A DNA stretch of 64,000 nucleotides from Oxalobacter formigenes (lineage in GTDB: Bacteria > Pseudomonadota > Gammaproteobacteria > Burkholderiales > Burkholderiaceae_D), in the NCBI RefSeq assembly GCF_002127965.1, contig NZ_CP018787.1, positions 1,860,001 to 1,924,000 on the forward strand, read 5' to 3'. Made by a program: the position numbers and the translations under genes. Numbering within the stretch: the stretch's first letter is position 1; every line of letters starts with the position of its first letter. Under the pieces are notes generated by a model that was not told the origin of the DNA, made no database searches, and worked only from the letters and a program-made list of their open reading frames with translations. Of this stretch, positions 17,817 through 28,021 are shown piece by piece.

Positions 17817-19202
17817 ATGGAAAAAGTCGATGCCATCATTATCGGATTCGGAAAAGGCGGCAAAACGCTCGCCGTCGATCTCGCCAAACGGAACTGGAAA
17901 GTCGCCATGATCGAACGTTCCGACAAAATGTACGGCGGTACCTGTATCAATATCGGCTGTATTCCGACCAAGACCCTCGTTCATCAGGCCAACGAAACCG
18001 GATGCCTCACACACGGCGACAAGGCAGCTGAAAAACGGCATTACACACAGGCCATCGACAGGAAAAACGTCCTGACTGCCATGCTGCGCAACAAGAATTA
18101 CCACAATCTGGCAGACAACCCGAACATCACCGTCCATGACGGCGAAGCCAGCTTCATTTCCGGCAATGCCGTGTCCGTCAAGCTGGCGAATGGCGATTCC
18201 CTGGAACTCACGTCGGAGCATATCTTCATCAATACCGGTGCGCGTTCCATCATCCCGGCCATCGACGGTGTCACAGACAGCAAGCGCGTCTATACCAGCA
18301 CGACCATCATGCAGCAGGAACAGCTGCCGAAACGGCTGGCCGTCATCGGCGGCGGTTACATCGGGCTGGAATTCGCTTCCATGTATGCCGGATTCGGTTC
18401 GCAAGTCACCGTGCTGGACAACCATGCCGACTTCATCCCGAAAGAAGACCGCGACGTGGCTGCAACCGTCAAGGCCGTACTGGAAAAGAAAGGCGTCGAA
18501 TTCCGCATGAACGCCAAAACGGAAGCCATCAGGGATGTTGACGGTGCCGTCAAATTGACTTGCCACGATACCGAAAGCGGATACAGTTTCGAAATCGAGA
18601 CCGACGCCGTCCTGCTCGCGACGGGACGCCGCCCGGAAACGGCTGCGTTGAATCTCGGTGCAGCCGGAATCGAAACCGATTCCCGTGGCGCCATTGTCGT
18701 CGATTCGCATTTGAAAACGACCAATCCGCACGTATGGGCTGTTGGCGACGTCAAGGGTGGCCCGCAATTCACCTACATTTCACTGGACGACTATCGCATC
18801 ATCCGGGACGACCTGTTCGGCGACCATCGCCGCAATACCGAAGACCGCGCACCGTTCGCCTGGTCCGTCTTCATCGACCCGCCGCTATCCCGTATCGGAC
18901 TGGGCGAAGACGACGCGAAGAAACAGGGCATCGATGTCGGCGTCGTCCGTCTGCCAGCCGCTTCCGTTCCACGCGCCCATACGCTGGAACAGACCGACGG
19001 CCTGTTGAAAGCCGTCATCGACAAAAAAACGGGAAAAATACTCGGTGCCACCCTCTTCTGCGTGGATTCGTCGGAAGTCATCAACGTAGTGGCAATGGCG
19101 ATGAAAACAGGCCAGCCTTATACCTTTTTGCGCGACTTCATCTTCACGCATCCTTCCATGAGTGAAGCATTGAACGATTTGATGAGCCAGCCGATGGCCT
19201 GA
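17817..19202 (+). CDS. rclA: RclA-like pyridine nucleotide-disulfide oxidoreductase
   Basis: A 461-residue flavoprotein closely resembling Escherichia coli RclA, a cupric reductase that protects against hypochlorous acid and related oxidants. The FAD motif IIGFGKGGKTLAVDLA is at the N-terminus. The redox-active cysteines are C43 and C48 in GGTCINIGCIPTKTL, the NAD motif is GGGYIGLEFASM, and the C-terminal dimer domain has FTHPSMSEALND. The ATG at 17817 has a strong GAGGAAAG site upstream; the longer frame to 17748 does not. The partners rclB, rclC and rclR are not next to it. A mercuric reductase or lipoamide dehydrogenase role is less likely because the sequence tracks RclA throughout (NKNYHNLADNPNI, YISLDDYRI). 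Confidence 0.9.
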   Translation: MEKVDAIIIGFGKGGKTLAVDLAKRNWKVAMIERSDKMYGGTCINIGCIPTKTLVHQANETGCLTHGDKAAEKRHYTQAIDRKNVLTAMLRNKNYHNLADNPNITVHDGEASFISGNAVSVKLANGDSLELTSEHIFINTGARSIIPAIDGVTDSKRVYTSTTIMQQEQLPKRLAVIGGGYIGLEFASMYAGFGSQVTVLDNHADFIPKEDRDVAATVKAVLEKKGVEFRMNAKTEAIRDVDGAVKLTCHDTESGYSFEIETDAVLLATGRRPETAALNLGAAGIETDSRGAIVVDSHLKTTNPHVWAVGDVKGGPQFTYISLDDYRIIRDDLFGDHRRNTEDRAPFAWSVFIDPPLSRIGLGEDDAKKQGIDVGVVRLPAASVPRAHTLEQTDGLLKAVIDKKTGKILGATLFCVDSSEVINVVAMAMKTGQPYTFLRDFIFTHPSMSEALNDLMSQPMA

Positions 19203-19239
19203 TGCGCTGCGGCCGCCTGTCCGGACCGGATTATGGATT

Positions 19240-19257
19240 CACGGGATTTTTTCCGTG
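19240..19257 (+). terminator. weak terminator after rclA
   Basis: A CACGGGA / TTCCGTG stem with a TTTT loop is followed by TTTCCTTCC, 38 bases after the rclA stop. It is short, so confidence is modest. Confidence 0.4.
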
Positions 19258-19506
19258 TTTCCTTCCGGGTCGTGCCCGCTTTCATGTCACGCAAAACCCC
19301 TTGAAAATGACATGAAACCGTCTTCTCCGTCTCCTTCTCTTCCTGTCCACCACAAATAACAGTTTGTATCTGAAGGACTTAACGTTTTCCAAAACGAACT
19401 GTCATTTGGAAAAAGATTCCCCAAAACCGGTCTTTCCCGCAAGAAATATGCGAAAATTTCCTCTTATGGAGAAAATCACACAGCCTGATTGCGGGGATAT
19501 ACGCCA
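19258..19506. other. non-coding region before the protease autotransporter
   Basis: Contains a perfect 10-base inverted repeat, TTTCATGTCA (19280-19289) and TGACATGAAA (19308-19317), which could be a regulator site or weak hairpin. The remainder presumably holds the promoter of the protease gene; no gene is visible. Confidence 0.45.
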
Positions 19507-20928
19507 ATGAATGCCGGAAAAGGACTGCAAACCTGTTTGTTGGCCATACTGGCCTCCTTGCTCATTGCCGGACCGGTACACGCCCTGACGCCCAATGATT
19601 TCGAAACACAGGAATACCGTAACAGCACGGGGCTTTGGGTCATCAACGCATCACAAGCCTATGCCAAAGGATACACAGGCAAGGGAATCACTCTGGGCGT
19701 TCTCGATACAGGCGTGAACAGCGGACATTTCGAATTTCAGGGCAAGGATATCGTCTGGGTTCCCTGCAAGGGCTATATCTACGACTGGGTGACAAACGGC
19801 CACGGCAGCCATGTGGCAGGCATCATGGCCGCCAACCGGGACGGGGCCGACATCCCCGGGAACATGCACGGGGTAGCCTTCGACGCCAACCTGATCGCCA
19901 TGGGAACCTTTCTGGATGGCGTGCACGAATCCCCGATGGGAGAGCTGATCAAAGCGGTGCTCGCGCGGCCGGACGTCAAGATCGTCAACAACAGCTGGGG
20001 CGATTCCCTGTTTTTTCTGGATGCGCTCTTTACGGCCAAAAGCAACGAGGAAAAAACCAAGACCCTGACCGAATTGCGGGACGTCATTTCGGGTTACAGG
20101 GCCGACTCCTTTCTGGAGAACCTGGCACAGCAGGACAAGCTGATGGTCTTCGCTGCCGGAAACGCCGGTCACCGCGGGCCTTCGGCTCCGGCCTCGTTCC
20201 GCAGTTTTTTGCCGGATCTGGACAACTGGATCAGCGTCGTTGCGCTGGATTCCACCGGCGGCCGGATCTCCATGGCAAGCGATGGAAAAACCAAAGTACT
20301 GACCGATTCTGCCATACCGACCTATTCGGAACTGGCGATGGGCGCGGAAGAATACACGCTGGCTGCTCCGGGAACCTGGATCAATTCCGTGGACGCTACC
20401 GGCGGATACACGGAACTCATCGGAACCTCCATGGCGGCCCCATACGTTTCGGGAACCCTGGGGCTGGTCCAGCAGGCCTTTCCATGGATGAGCGCCCGGC
20501 AGATGGCCGACACGGTGCTTTCCACCGCCGACAGGAGTTTCAACGCCCCGAAAAGCATCATCTCGATTGGTGAAGACAGAGTGACCGATTCCGGTACGGG
20601 CAAACCGATCACGAAATTGGAGATACGTCTCCAGCTCGTGGATAAGGGGAACAACTACTGGGACCGCAATCAGACGACGGTAGCCATCCCTTCGGCAGGC
20701 ACTCCGGAAAGAACCCGCCTTGAAACCTACCTCCGGCAGTATTATCAGGAAAACGAGACACTGGTTTACGGGTATTACGGGATCAAGACTCCCGACGAGT
20801 TCATCGCCGCATTTTTCGCGACCGAAGATAATCCGTATGAGATCACCCTCTCCGACGGCACCCTCTATGGCACGCTTTACGGCTCCATCCAGAAGGTCCC
20901 CTTCGACCAGATTTCGGACAGGGGATAG
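19507..20928 (+). CDS. subtilisin-like autotransporter protease, N-terminal part (frameshifted)
   Basis: 473 residues with a signal peptide (CLLAILASLLIAGPVHA) followed by a peptidase S8 domain. The catalytic triad is intact: D67 in GVLDTGVNSGH, H99 in NGHGSHVAG and S308 in GTSMAAPYVSG, with the oxyanion asparagine in AAGNAG. This passenger would be exported to the surface and may cleave host or bacterial surface proteins. The frame ends at 20928 in DQISDRG-stop; adding one T to the TTT at 20912-20914 gives FGQGIVDAGKAVDG, the usual end of the S8 domain, and continues into 20946-22850. The ATG at 19507 has GCGGGGA upstream; the TTG at 19489 does not have a suitable site. Confidence 0.9.
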   Translation: MNAGKGLQTCLLAILASLLIAGPVHALTPNDFETQEYRNSTGLWVINASQAYAKGYTGKGITLGVLDTGVNSGHFEFQGKDIVWVPCKGYIYDWVTNGHGSHVAGIMAANRDGADIPGNMHGVAFDANLIAMGTFLDGVHESPMGELIKAVLARPDVKIVNNSWGDSLFFLDALFTAKSNEEKTKTLTELRDVISGYRADSFLENLAQQDKLMVFAAGNAGHRGPSAPASFRSFLPDLDNWISVVALDSTGGRISMASDGKTKVLTDSAIPTYSELAMGAEEYTLAAPGTWINSVDATGGYTELIGTSMAAPYVSGTLGLVQQAFPWMSARQMADTVLSTADRSFNAPKSIISIGEDRVTDSGTGKPITKLEIRLQLVDKGNNYWDRNQTTVAIPSAGTPERTRLETYLRQYYQENETLVYGYYGIKTPDEFIAAFFATEDNPYEITLSDGTLYGTLYGSIQKVPFDQISDRG

Positions 20929-20945
20929 TCGATGCAGGCAAAGCC

Positions 20946-22850
20946 GTGGACGGCCTCTCGCAGCTCAATGCCAACCGCATGAGCCCTGCCGACCTGTCTT
21001 CCGAAAAAATCAAAGGCTATACCGGCAAAACGGAACTGCTCTATGGCGTGGATACGAAGGGTTACGTCTCGGCATGGAATAACGACATCTCGCAGGAACT
21101 CTGGCATGAAAACCGGCACGATTTCATCATGCCCGAGTTCCTTGAAAAATATCCCGATTATGTCGATACCATGAAAAACCAGACTTCCGTCGGGCTGTTG
21201 AAAAACGGCGAAGGCACCCTGTATCTGACCGGCACCAACAGCTATACGGGCTCCACAGTCATCGAGGGAGGTACGCTGTCGATTTCCCGTCGACCCGATC
21301 TTTCCGGTGGACAACTCACCGCCAGTGACGTTTATGTATTGCCTGAAGGGACTCTTCAGGGAAACGGCACCATCAGCCAGAGCGTCTCCAACTGGGGTAC
21401 CGTCAATCCCGGCAACAGCATCGGTACGCTGACGACCGGAAACTACACCCAGCATTCAACCGGTACGCTGATGATGGAATTCGATGCCGCCGGACATACC
21501 GACCGGCTGGTGGTGACCAATCAGGCACAAATCGACGGTTCACTGGCTCTGGTTCCACAAGCCGGTTACTACAGCGCGCCCGTTTCCTTTGCGTTTGCGG
21601 ATCTCGTTTCTGCGGGAGCGCTGTCCGGTTCACTGCCCACATCATCCGTTGCACCGGAGCTCGGCCTCCACTCGCCGACCCTTTCCATGCACATCACCAA
21701 CAGCGGCGGCTCCTATTCCATCACGCCCTACCGCACCGCTGACGCCTACAGCCGCCATGCTGTTGACAACAGTGGTGCCTCTCTGGGACGCGTGCTCGCT
21801 GCCAATGCCGCTGACGCCAGAGGGGACACCCAAAACCTTTTCGCTGCCCTGGATTTTTCATCTCCCGATGGCAGCACCGTCCGCGACAGCCTTCTTTCCC
21901 TGTCTCCACAAGCCTATGGCCAGTCGGCGCTGGCTTCCCTCTCGCTGGAACGCCAGCTTTCGCAAGCCGTCCTCTCCCGTTCCGTATCCAAAGGCACCGA
22001 CAATAACGGCAACCGTGTTTTTGCCATGCCTCTCGGCGGCCATCTCGACGCCCATGACGGCAATCAGGGATACCGCAGCAACTATACCGGCATGATCGCC
22101 GGGGCGGAAATGACGAACAAGGGGACGACAGCCGGGGTGCACGTGGCGGCACTCCACCAGTCCACCCGTTCGGGCGACGCAAAAATTGAGGGTGAAGGCC
22201 TCTGGGCCGGTGTTCACGGTACGGCCGCTCCTGCAACATGGAACGGCTGGCAGCTTTCCGGACTGGCCCGGCTCGGCGTCTTCAAGGCAGACATGAACCG
22301 CAGCATTCACGCGGGATCGTACAATCGTTCTGCCGAATCGGACTGGACACAATTTTCCGGCACAGCGGTGGCGCACGTGGGATACAAATTGCCTGTCGGC
22401 GACAAGCGGTTCACGCTTTTGCCTTTTGCCGGAGCCGATTACGCCTTGCTGCACCAGCCGTCCATTTCGGAAGACAAGGGAGAGGCCGCCCGCCTGAAAA
22501 CGGATTCACAGACTTACCAGTCTCTCCGGGCGGTTTTCGGCCTCAAGGCCGAAACAGCAGAACAGGATACGGCATCGGCAGGCTATACATGGCGCGGCAA
22601 TGCCACGCTGGCCTATAACCGTGAATTGCTCAGCCATGCCGGGAACACCGAAGCCCGTTTCATCGAAATGAATGGCGATTTCACGACCGACGTGCGCTTT
22701 GCCACCCGGTCTTCGGTCTCCACCTCGGCAGGCGTGTCGCTGACGTCATCCAAAGGCACCACACTCGATTTCCAGCTCACGTCCGAATTCGCTCCCGGAC
22801 ACGGCACGTCAGTCGGGGGCTTCGGACGGGTCAGCTGGCCGTTCCAGTGA
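20946..22850 (+). CDS. autotransporter protease, linker and beta-barrel (C-terminal part, frameshifted)
   Basis: 634 residues continuing the S8 protease in another frame. It starts with the end of the protease domain, then a passenger-associated repeat (NGEGTLYLTGTNSYTGSTVI), a beta-helix stem (TLQGNGTISQSVSNWGTVNPG, GTLTTGNYTQ) and a C-terminal barrel of about 280 residues ending in WPFQ. The TVNPGNSIGTLTTGNYTQ stretch is typical of the stem region before the barrel. Without correcting the frame this part lacks a signal peptide and cannot be exported, so the gene is broken as sequenced. The ATG at 20946 is a frame artefact. Confidence 0.88.
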   Translation: MDGLSQLNANRMSPADLSSEKIKGYTGKTELLYGVDTKGYVSAWNNDISQELWHENRHDFIMPEFLEKYPDYVDTMKNQTSVGLLKNGEGTLYLTGTNSYTGSTVIEGGTLSISRRPDLSGGQLTASDVYVLPEGTLQGNGTISQSVSNWGTVNPGNSIGTLTTGNYTQHSTGTLMMEFDAAGHTDRLVVTNQAQIDGSLALVPQAGYYSAPVSFAFADLVSAGALSGSLPTSSVAPELGLHSPTLSMHITNSGGSYSITPYRTADAYSRHAVDNSGASLGRVLAANAADARGDTQNLFAALDFSSPDGSTVRDSLLSLSPQAYGQSALASLSLERQLSQAVLSRSVSKGTDNNGNRVFAMPLGGHLDAHDGNQGYRSNYTGMIAGAEMTNKGTTAGVHVAALHQSTRSGDAKIEGEGLWAGVHGTAAPATWNGWQLSGLARLGVFKADMNRSIHAGSYNRSAESDWTQFSGTAVAHVGYKLPVGDKRFTLLPFAGADYALLHQPSISEDKGEAARLKTDSQTYQSLRAVFGLKAETAEQDTASAGYTWRGNATLAYNRELLSHAGNTEARFIEMNGDFTTDVRFATRSSVSTSAGVSLTSSKGTTLDFQLTSEFAPGHGTSVGGFGRVSWPFQ

Positions 22851-23596
22851 TAACCGCTCCATTCTTTTAAAACTCGCAAAAACCGGAGGCAACAACGGTC
22901 GTCCCACTGCCAGCAGTATAACGATGACAAGAAAACATAAACGACCTGATGAGCCAACCGGTCGTCTGAACGAAACCTCCTCACCTGAAAATCCCGCTTT
23001 GGATGTTTCCCTTCGGGATTGTTGTATACCTGGCGGGAACTCGCCAAAGAAACGGCAGGAACCTGTTTCCTTTCCGAATCTGCGCCTTAACCCCGTCTAT
23101 CCGTTTTCGGAACATAAAATTCAACATTAAAACCTCATCCTCCTGACAAGACAGAATCACCTGACGCAAATTATCCTGAACATTATATCTGACCTGTTTT
23201 CCGATAAAGACCGGCGATGGTGATCACCGGTTCAGGCGGAAAACGGTAGCCCGGCACGAAATGTTCCGGGGCCTTTTTCATTTTGCAATCCCGAACATAT
23301 TTACGATCGAAAACAGTATAAGTGTCTGCTTTTTTTAACGTATTTTCGTTGTCGAAAGACTAATTTGTAAAACTATGTAACAGATTGAAAAATCCCGCTT
23401 GAATGCCTGAAATAAGTGGACATACAATGCTCCGTAACAAACGTTTCATAAACATACAGTTTAATGGACGGATTGAAAAACACCTGTCAGCTGTTTGCAG
23501 ACCGGCCACCCTTTTACAGTGGAGATACATCGACCGCATAGAAGCTTTTCGTTTTACCGTTACAAACTTCCTTTAAAAGTCACGTCTGGTGCAAAC
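22851..23596. other. long non-coding region between autotransporter protease and efflux operon
   Basis: About 750 bases without a convincing gene. A terminator-like GC stem (GCCCGG near 23249, CCGGGGC near 23266) followed by CCTTTTTC lies at 23249-23278. The later part, 23300-23480, is AT-rich and should contain the promoter of the mdt operon. Short open frames on either strand have no recognisable product. Confidence 0.5.
23249..23278 (+). terminator. possible terminator downstream of the protease autotransporter
   Basis: GCCCGG pairs with CCGGGGC (one bulge) around an 11-base loop, followed by CCTTTTTC. It is about 400 bases beyond the gene, so its link to the autotransporter is tentative. 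Confidence 0.35.
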
Positions 23597-24889
23597 ATGC
23601 TTCGTCTTACACAAAAATCCCGCCGCCTTCTCATCATTGCCATAGCCGTTCTTGCCACCCTGCTCGTCATCTGGGGCATTTACTGGATCGTCGCCAAAAA
23701 CCGGGGAGCGCCGCAACGTGGCGGAGTGGTTGCCGTCGGGGTTTCGACAGTCCGGCAAGGAGACGCACCCTTGCAGCTCAATGCACTCGGCACCGTCAAT
23801 TCGACCTATACCGCCGTCGTCAGGAGCCGCGTGGACGGCCAGCTGATGAAAATACACTTCAAGGAAGGCCAGATTGTGAAAGAAGGCCAGCTTCTGGCCG
23901 AACTCGACGCCCGTCCTTACAAGGCCGCCCTGTTGCAGGCCGAAGGCCAGCTGATGCGCGATTCCGCCCTCCTTCAAAACGCCAAAATCGACTTGCAGCG
24001 CTACCGTCAGCTTCTGGAACAGAATTCGATTGCCAAACAGCAGGTCGATACGCAAGCCGCCCTCGTCAAACAGTATGAAGGCACCGTCCGGCTCGATCAG
24101 GGTGCGGTCGACAACGCGAAACTTCAACTCACCTACAGCCGCATCACCGCTCCGATTTCCGGCCGCGTCGGCCTGAGACAGGTCGATCTCGGCAATATCG
24201 TGCACGCCACCGATACCAACGGCATCGTCACCATCACGCAGGAACAGCCGATCAACGTCGTTTTCGCCGTACCTGAAATCGATCTTTCGCAAGTATTGAA
24301 AGCCCGTGCGACCAACCCGAACCTCACGGTCGAGGCATGGGACAGGGACAACAGGAACAAATTGTCCGAAGGCACGATCCTCGCCATCGACAACCAGCTG
24401 AGCACCGATACCGGCACGATCAGCCTGAAATCGAAATTCGACAACAAACAGCATGAGCTTTTCCCGAACCAGTTCGTCAACGTGCGCCTGCATCTCGGCT
24501 CGCAAGCCAATGCCATCACGATCCCGACCGTTGCCGTCCAGCTGGGCAAGCTCGGCCATTACGTCTATCGGGTCAACGAAGACCAGACCGTCTCGCTGAC
24601 GAAAGTGAAAATAGGCGCCACATCCGGTGAAAACACCATTATCGAGGAAGGCCTCGAACCGGGACAGATCGTCGTGATAGACGGGCTGGACAAACTGCGC
24701 GACCGCTCGAAAATCAGGGTTGTCGACCGTAGCGCCGAAGCCGCCACACTCGAAGCAGGCAAAAAACCGGCTGAACAGAAACCCGAAACACCAGCAAAAA
24801 CCGGTGAAAACGGTGAAGCCGGAAAAACAGCTGCCCCAGCCGCCACAAGAGGCGAGGCCGGAAACGGAACTGCCGCACCCCGGCAATAA
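23597..24889 (+). CDS. mdtA: MdtA-like RND efflux periplasmic adaptor
   Basis: A 430-residue membrane fusion protein with one N-terminal membrane anchor (LLIIAIAVLATLLVIWGIYW). The lipoyl half-motifs (VVRSRVDGQLMKIHFKEGQIVKEGQ, given in pieces: SRVDGQL, FKEGQIVKEGQLL) flank an alpha-hairpin (about residues 105-175) and a beta-barrel with TYSRITAPISGRVGLRQVD. It links the two inner-membrane RND subunits to the outer-membrane channel. The C-terminal 50 residues are a low-complexity Lys/Glu/Ala/Pro tail, longer than usual. The ATG at 23597 is preferred over the frame start at 23495 because it leads straight into the anchor. First gene of a four-gene operon. Confidence 0.9.
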   Translation: MLRLTQKSRRLLIIAIAVLATLLVIWGIYWIVAKNRGAPQRGGVVAVGVSTVRQGDAPLQLNALGTVNSTYTAVVRSRVDGQLMKIHFKEGQIVKEGQLLAELDARPYKAALLQAEGQLMRDSALLQNAKIDLQRYRQLLEQNSIAKQQVDTQAALVKQYEGTVRLDQGAVDNAKLQLTYSRITAPISGRVGLRQVDLGNIVHATDTNGIVTITQEQPINVVFAVPEIDLSQVLKARATNPNLTVEAWDRDNRNKLSEGTILAIDNQLSTDTGTISLKSKFDNKQHELFPNQFVNVRLHLGSQANAITIPTVAVQLGKLGHYVYRVNEDQTVSLTKVKIGATSGENTIIEEGLEPGQIVVIDGLDKLRDRSKIRVVDRSAEAATLEAGKKPAEQKPETPAKTGENGEAGKTAAPAATRGEAGNGTAAPRQ

Positions 24890-24910
24890 CACAGAAAGCC
24901 TGAGGCCGGC

Positions 24911-27900
24911 ATGAATCCTTCCCGCCCGTTTATTCTCCGTCCGGTCGCGACCATCCTTTTCATGGTCGCGATCCTGCTCTCGGGGCTCGTCGCATGGCGT
25001 ATGCTGCCGGTTGCGGCACTCCCTGAAGTCGATTACCCGACCATTCAGGTCGTCACCTATTATCCCGGCGCGAGTCCGGAAGTCGTCACTTCGACGATTA
25101 CCGCCCCGCTGGAACGGCAGTTCGGCCAGATGCCGGGGCTGGAACAGATGTCGTCTTCCAGTTCCAACGGCGTTTCCGTCGTCACGCTGCAATTTTCCCT
25201 TTCCCTGACGCTCGACGTGGCGGAACAGGAAGTGCAGGCAGCCATCAACGGAGCAACGAACCTGCTTCCGTCCGATTTGCCGAACCCGCCGATCTATAAC
25301 AAGGTCAACCCGGCCGATACGCCGATCCTGACGATTGCCGTCACGTCTCCGACGCTGCCGATGACGAAACTCGAAGACCTTGCCGATACGCGTCTGGCGC
25401 AAAAACTGTCGCAGGTGCCGGGCGTCGGCCTTGTCTCCATCAGCGGCGGACAGCGTCCTGCCGTACGCATACAGGCCAACTCGAAAGCACTCGCCGCCAA
25501 AGGCCTGACGCTGGAAAACGTCCGTACTGCTGTCGTCGGTGCCAACGTCAATCAGGCAAAAGGCAGCTTCGACGGCCCGTTGCAAGCCTCGACCATCGAC
25601 GGCAACGACCAGTTGAAAACCGCAACCGAATTCGCCAATATCATCATCGCCTACCGCGACGGTGCGCCCGTGCGCCTGTCCGACGTGGCGACCGTTTTCG
25701 ACGGTGCGGAAAACGCGCGCCTTGCCGCATGGGCAGGCAATACCCCCTCCGTCATCCTGACCGTCCAGCGTCAGCCGGGCGCCAATGTCATCTCCGTCGC
25801 CGACCGGATCAAGGAAATCCTGCCCGCCCTGCAAAACAGCCTGCCCGCCTCGGTCGATGTGAAAGTCCTGTCCGACAGGACGACGACTATTCGCGCCTCG
25901 GTGGAAGACGTCGAGTTCGAACTGGTGCTCGCCATCGCGCTGGTCGTCATGGTCGTGTTCGTCTTCCTGCGGAACATGACGGCGACGATCATTCCGGCGG
26001 TTGCCGTACCGCTTTCGCTCGTTGGCACCTTCGGTGTCATGTATATGCTCGGGTTCTCGATCAACAACCTGACCCTGATGGCCCTGACGATTGCCACCGG
26101 CTTCGTCGTCGATGACGCCATCGTCATGATCGAAAACATCGCCCGCTACATCGAAGAGGGCGACGACCCGATGGAAGCCGCCCTGAAAGGCTCCAGGCAA
26201 ATCGGCTTCACGATCATTTCCCTGACGGTATCCCTGATCGCCGTACTGATCCCGCTGCTCTTCATGGGCGACGTGATCGGGCGGCTTTTCCGGGAATTCG
26301 CCGTCACGCTCGCTGTCTCCATCCTGATTTCCGCCGTCATTTCGCTGACCCTGACGCCGATGATGAGCGCGCGGCTGTTGAAACACGTTCCTGAAGAAAA
26401 CCAGAACACATTCTTCAGGGCCAGCGGCCACTTCTTCGACCGGGTGATCGCCGAATACGCCAAATGGCTGAACTGGGTGCTCGACCGCCAGAAACTGACC
26501 CTGATGGTCGCCGTCGGCACCATCGTCGTCACGGCGCTCCTGTACATTGTCATCCCGAAAGGCTTTTTCCCGCTTCAGGATACGAGCGTGATCCAGGGTG
26601 TTTCCGAAGCGACGCAATCCATTTCGTTTGACGCGATGACCCGCCGGCAGGAACAGGTTGCCGACCGCATCCTGCAAGACCCTGCCGTCCTGTCCCTCTC
26701 ATCCTTCATCGGCGTTGACGGCACGAATGCCGCCCCGAACAACGGCAAAATGTTGATCAACCTGAAACCGAAGAGCGAACGCGAAGACATCAATACCGTC
26801 ATGAACCGCCTTCAGGATACCGTCGCCGACATTCCGGGCATGACGCTTTACCTGCAACCGGTTCAGGACATCAGTATCGACAGCCGTTCATCCCGCACAC
26901 AATACCAGTTCACCCTGCAGGCCAACAGCCAGAAAGACCTGTCCGAATGGACGCCAAAGCTCGTCGAACAGTTAAGGCAAATCCCCGAGCTGACCGACGT
27001 CGCCAGCGACTTGCAGGAAAACGGCTTGCAGGCTTACGTCAACATCAACCGCGATACCGCTTCCCGGCTGGGCGTGACGACGGCGGACATCACGAACGCT
27101 CTTTATAACGCCTTCGGCCAGCGGCTCGTTTCGACCATTTACACCCAGACGAACCAGTACCGCGTCGTGCTCGAAGTCCAGCCGGACGACCGGCTCGACC
27201 CGTCCGCCATCCGGGGCATCTACGTCAGGACGTCCAGCGGTACCCCGGTTCCGCTGGATACGATGGTCACGATCGAGCAGCGTCCGGCCATCCTCGCCAT
27301 CAACCATCTGGGCCAGTTCCCGACGGCAACCGTTTCCTTCAACCTCGCCAAAGGCGCGTCGCTTTCCGAAGCGGTAGACGCCATCGCGGAAACGGAAATG
27401 GAAATGGGCATGCCTGCCAGTATCCAGACACAATTCCAGGGTGCGGCGATGGCTTTCCAGTCGTCCCTTTCCTCGACGCTCTGGCTGATCCTCGCCGCCA
27501 TCGTCACGATGTACATCGTGCTCGGCATCCTGTATGAAAGCTATATCCACCCGATCACGATCCTGTCCACCCTGCCGTCCGCCGGTATCGGTGCGCTGCT
27601 GGCCCTGATGCTGTTCGGCAAGGATTTGTCCGTCATCGCCATCATCGGCATCATCCTTTTGATCGGCATCGTCAAGAAAAACGCCATCATGATGATCGAC
27701 TTCGCGCTGGTTGCCGAACGCGAGCAGGGCATGTCGCCCCGCGAAGCCATTTATCAGGCCTGTCTCTTGCGTTTCCGCCCGATCATGATGACGACGATGG
27801 CCGCCCTGCTGGGTGCCTTGCCGCTCATGTTTGCGATGGGTATCGGTTCCGAAATCCGCAACCCGCTCGGCATCACGATGGTCGGCGGCCTGCTGGTCTC

Positions 27901-28009
27901 GCAGGTACTGACGCTCTTCACAACCCCGGTTATCTATCTGTATTTCGACCGGCTGGCACGGCGCGTCGAGCGCCACCGTGACGCACTCACCGGTTCTGCC
28001 GAAGACTGA
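24911..28009 (+). CDS. mdtB: MdtB-like RND multidrug efflux transporter
   Basis: A 1,032-residue resistance-nodulation-division pump with the usual 12 membrane helices and two large periplasmic loops. The proton-relay pair is visible in [16 protein letters not shown] in helix 4, and the N-terminus reads [20 protein letters not shown]. In Escherichia coli, MdtB works as a heterotrimer with MdtC to export bile salts, novobiocin and other compounds. The following paralogue overlaps the same architecture, and both have the MdtBC-specific pattern of two distinct RND subunits after one adaptor. It begins 21 bases after mdtA and ends 12 bases before mdtC. Confidence 0.93.
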   Translation: MNPSRPFILRPVATILFMVAILLSGLVAWRMLPVAALPEVDYPTIQVVTYYPGASPEVVTSTITAPLERQFGQMPGLEQMSSSSSNGVSVVTLQFSLSLTLDVAEQEVQAAINGATNLLPSDLPNPPIYNKVNPADTPILTIAVTSPTLPMTKLEDLADTRLAQKLSQVPGVGLVSISGGQRPAVRIQANSKALAAKGLTLENVRTAVVGANVNQAKGSFDGPLQASTIDGNDQLKTATEFANIIIAYRDGAPVRLSDVATVFDGAENARLAAWAGNTPSVILTVQRQPGANVISVADRIKEILPALQNSLPASVDVKVLSDRTTTIRASVEDVEFELVLAIALVVMVVFVFLRNMTATIIPAVAVPLSLVGTFGVMYMLGFSINNLTLMALTIATGFVVDDAIVMIENIARYIEEGDDPMEAALKGSRQIGFTIISLTVSLIAVLIPLLFMGDVIGRLFREFAVTLAVSILISAVISLTLTPMMSARLLKHVPEENQNTFFRASGHFFDRVIAEYAKWLNWVLDRQKLTLMVAVGTIVVTALLYIVIPKGFFPLQDTSVIQGVSEATQSISFDAMTRRQEQVADRILQDPAVLSLSSFIGVDGTNAAPNNGKMLINLKPKSEREDINTVMNRLQDTVADIPGMTLYLQPVQDISIDSRSSRTQYQFTLQANSQKDLSEWTPKLVEQLRQIPELTDVASDLQENGLQAYVNINRDTASRLGVTTADITNALYNAFGQRLVSTIYTQTNQYRVVLEVQPDDRLDPSAIRGIYVRTSSGTPVPLDTMVTIEQRPAILAINHLGQFPTATVSFNLAKGASLSEAVDAIAETEMEMGMPASIQTQFQGAAMAFQSSLSSTLWLILAAIVTMYIVLGILYESYIHPITILSTLPSAGIGALLALMLFGKDLSVIAIIGIILLIGIVKKNAIMMIDFALVAEREQGMSPREAIYQACLLRFRPIMMTTMAALLGALPLMFAMGIGSEIRNPLGITMVGGLLVSQVLTLFTTPVIYLYFDRLARRVERHRDALTGSAED

Positions 28010-28021
28010 CGGGAGAAACCG

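Noticed and set aside
17721-18767. 348-residue open frame on the minus strand over rclA
   Set aside because: Shadow of a well-supported gene, with no ribosome site or recognisable motif.
11460-19314. 14-base direct repeat TTGAAAATGACATG at 11460 and 19301 flanking helicase and rclA
   Set aside because: A 14-base match is expected by chance several times in 64 kb, and no integrase or tRNA target supports an attachment site.
23200-23290. riboswitch before the mdt operon
   Set aside because: There are stems but no conserved aptamer core that I can recognise, so I call only a possible terminator.
23573-26677. 1,034-residue open frame on the minus strand
   Set aside because: It is antisense to mdtA and mdtB, has low-complexity Arg/Asp/Gly/His composition and no homology-like motif. 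The GC-rich third positions of the efflux genes keep the complementary frame open.
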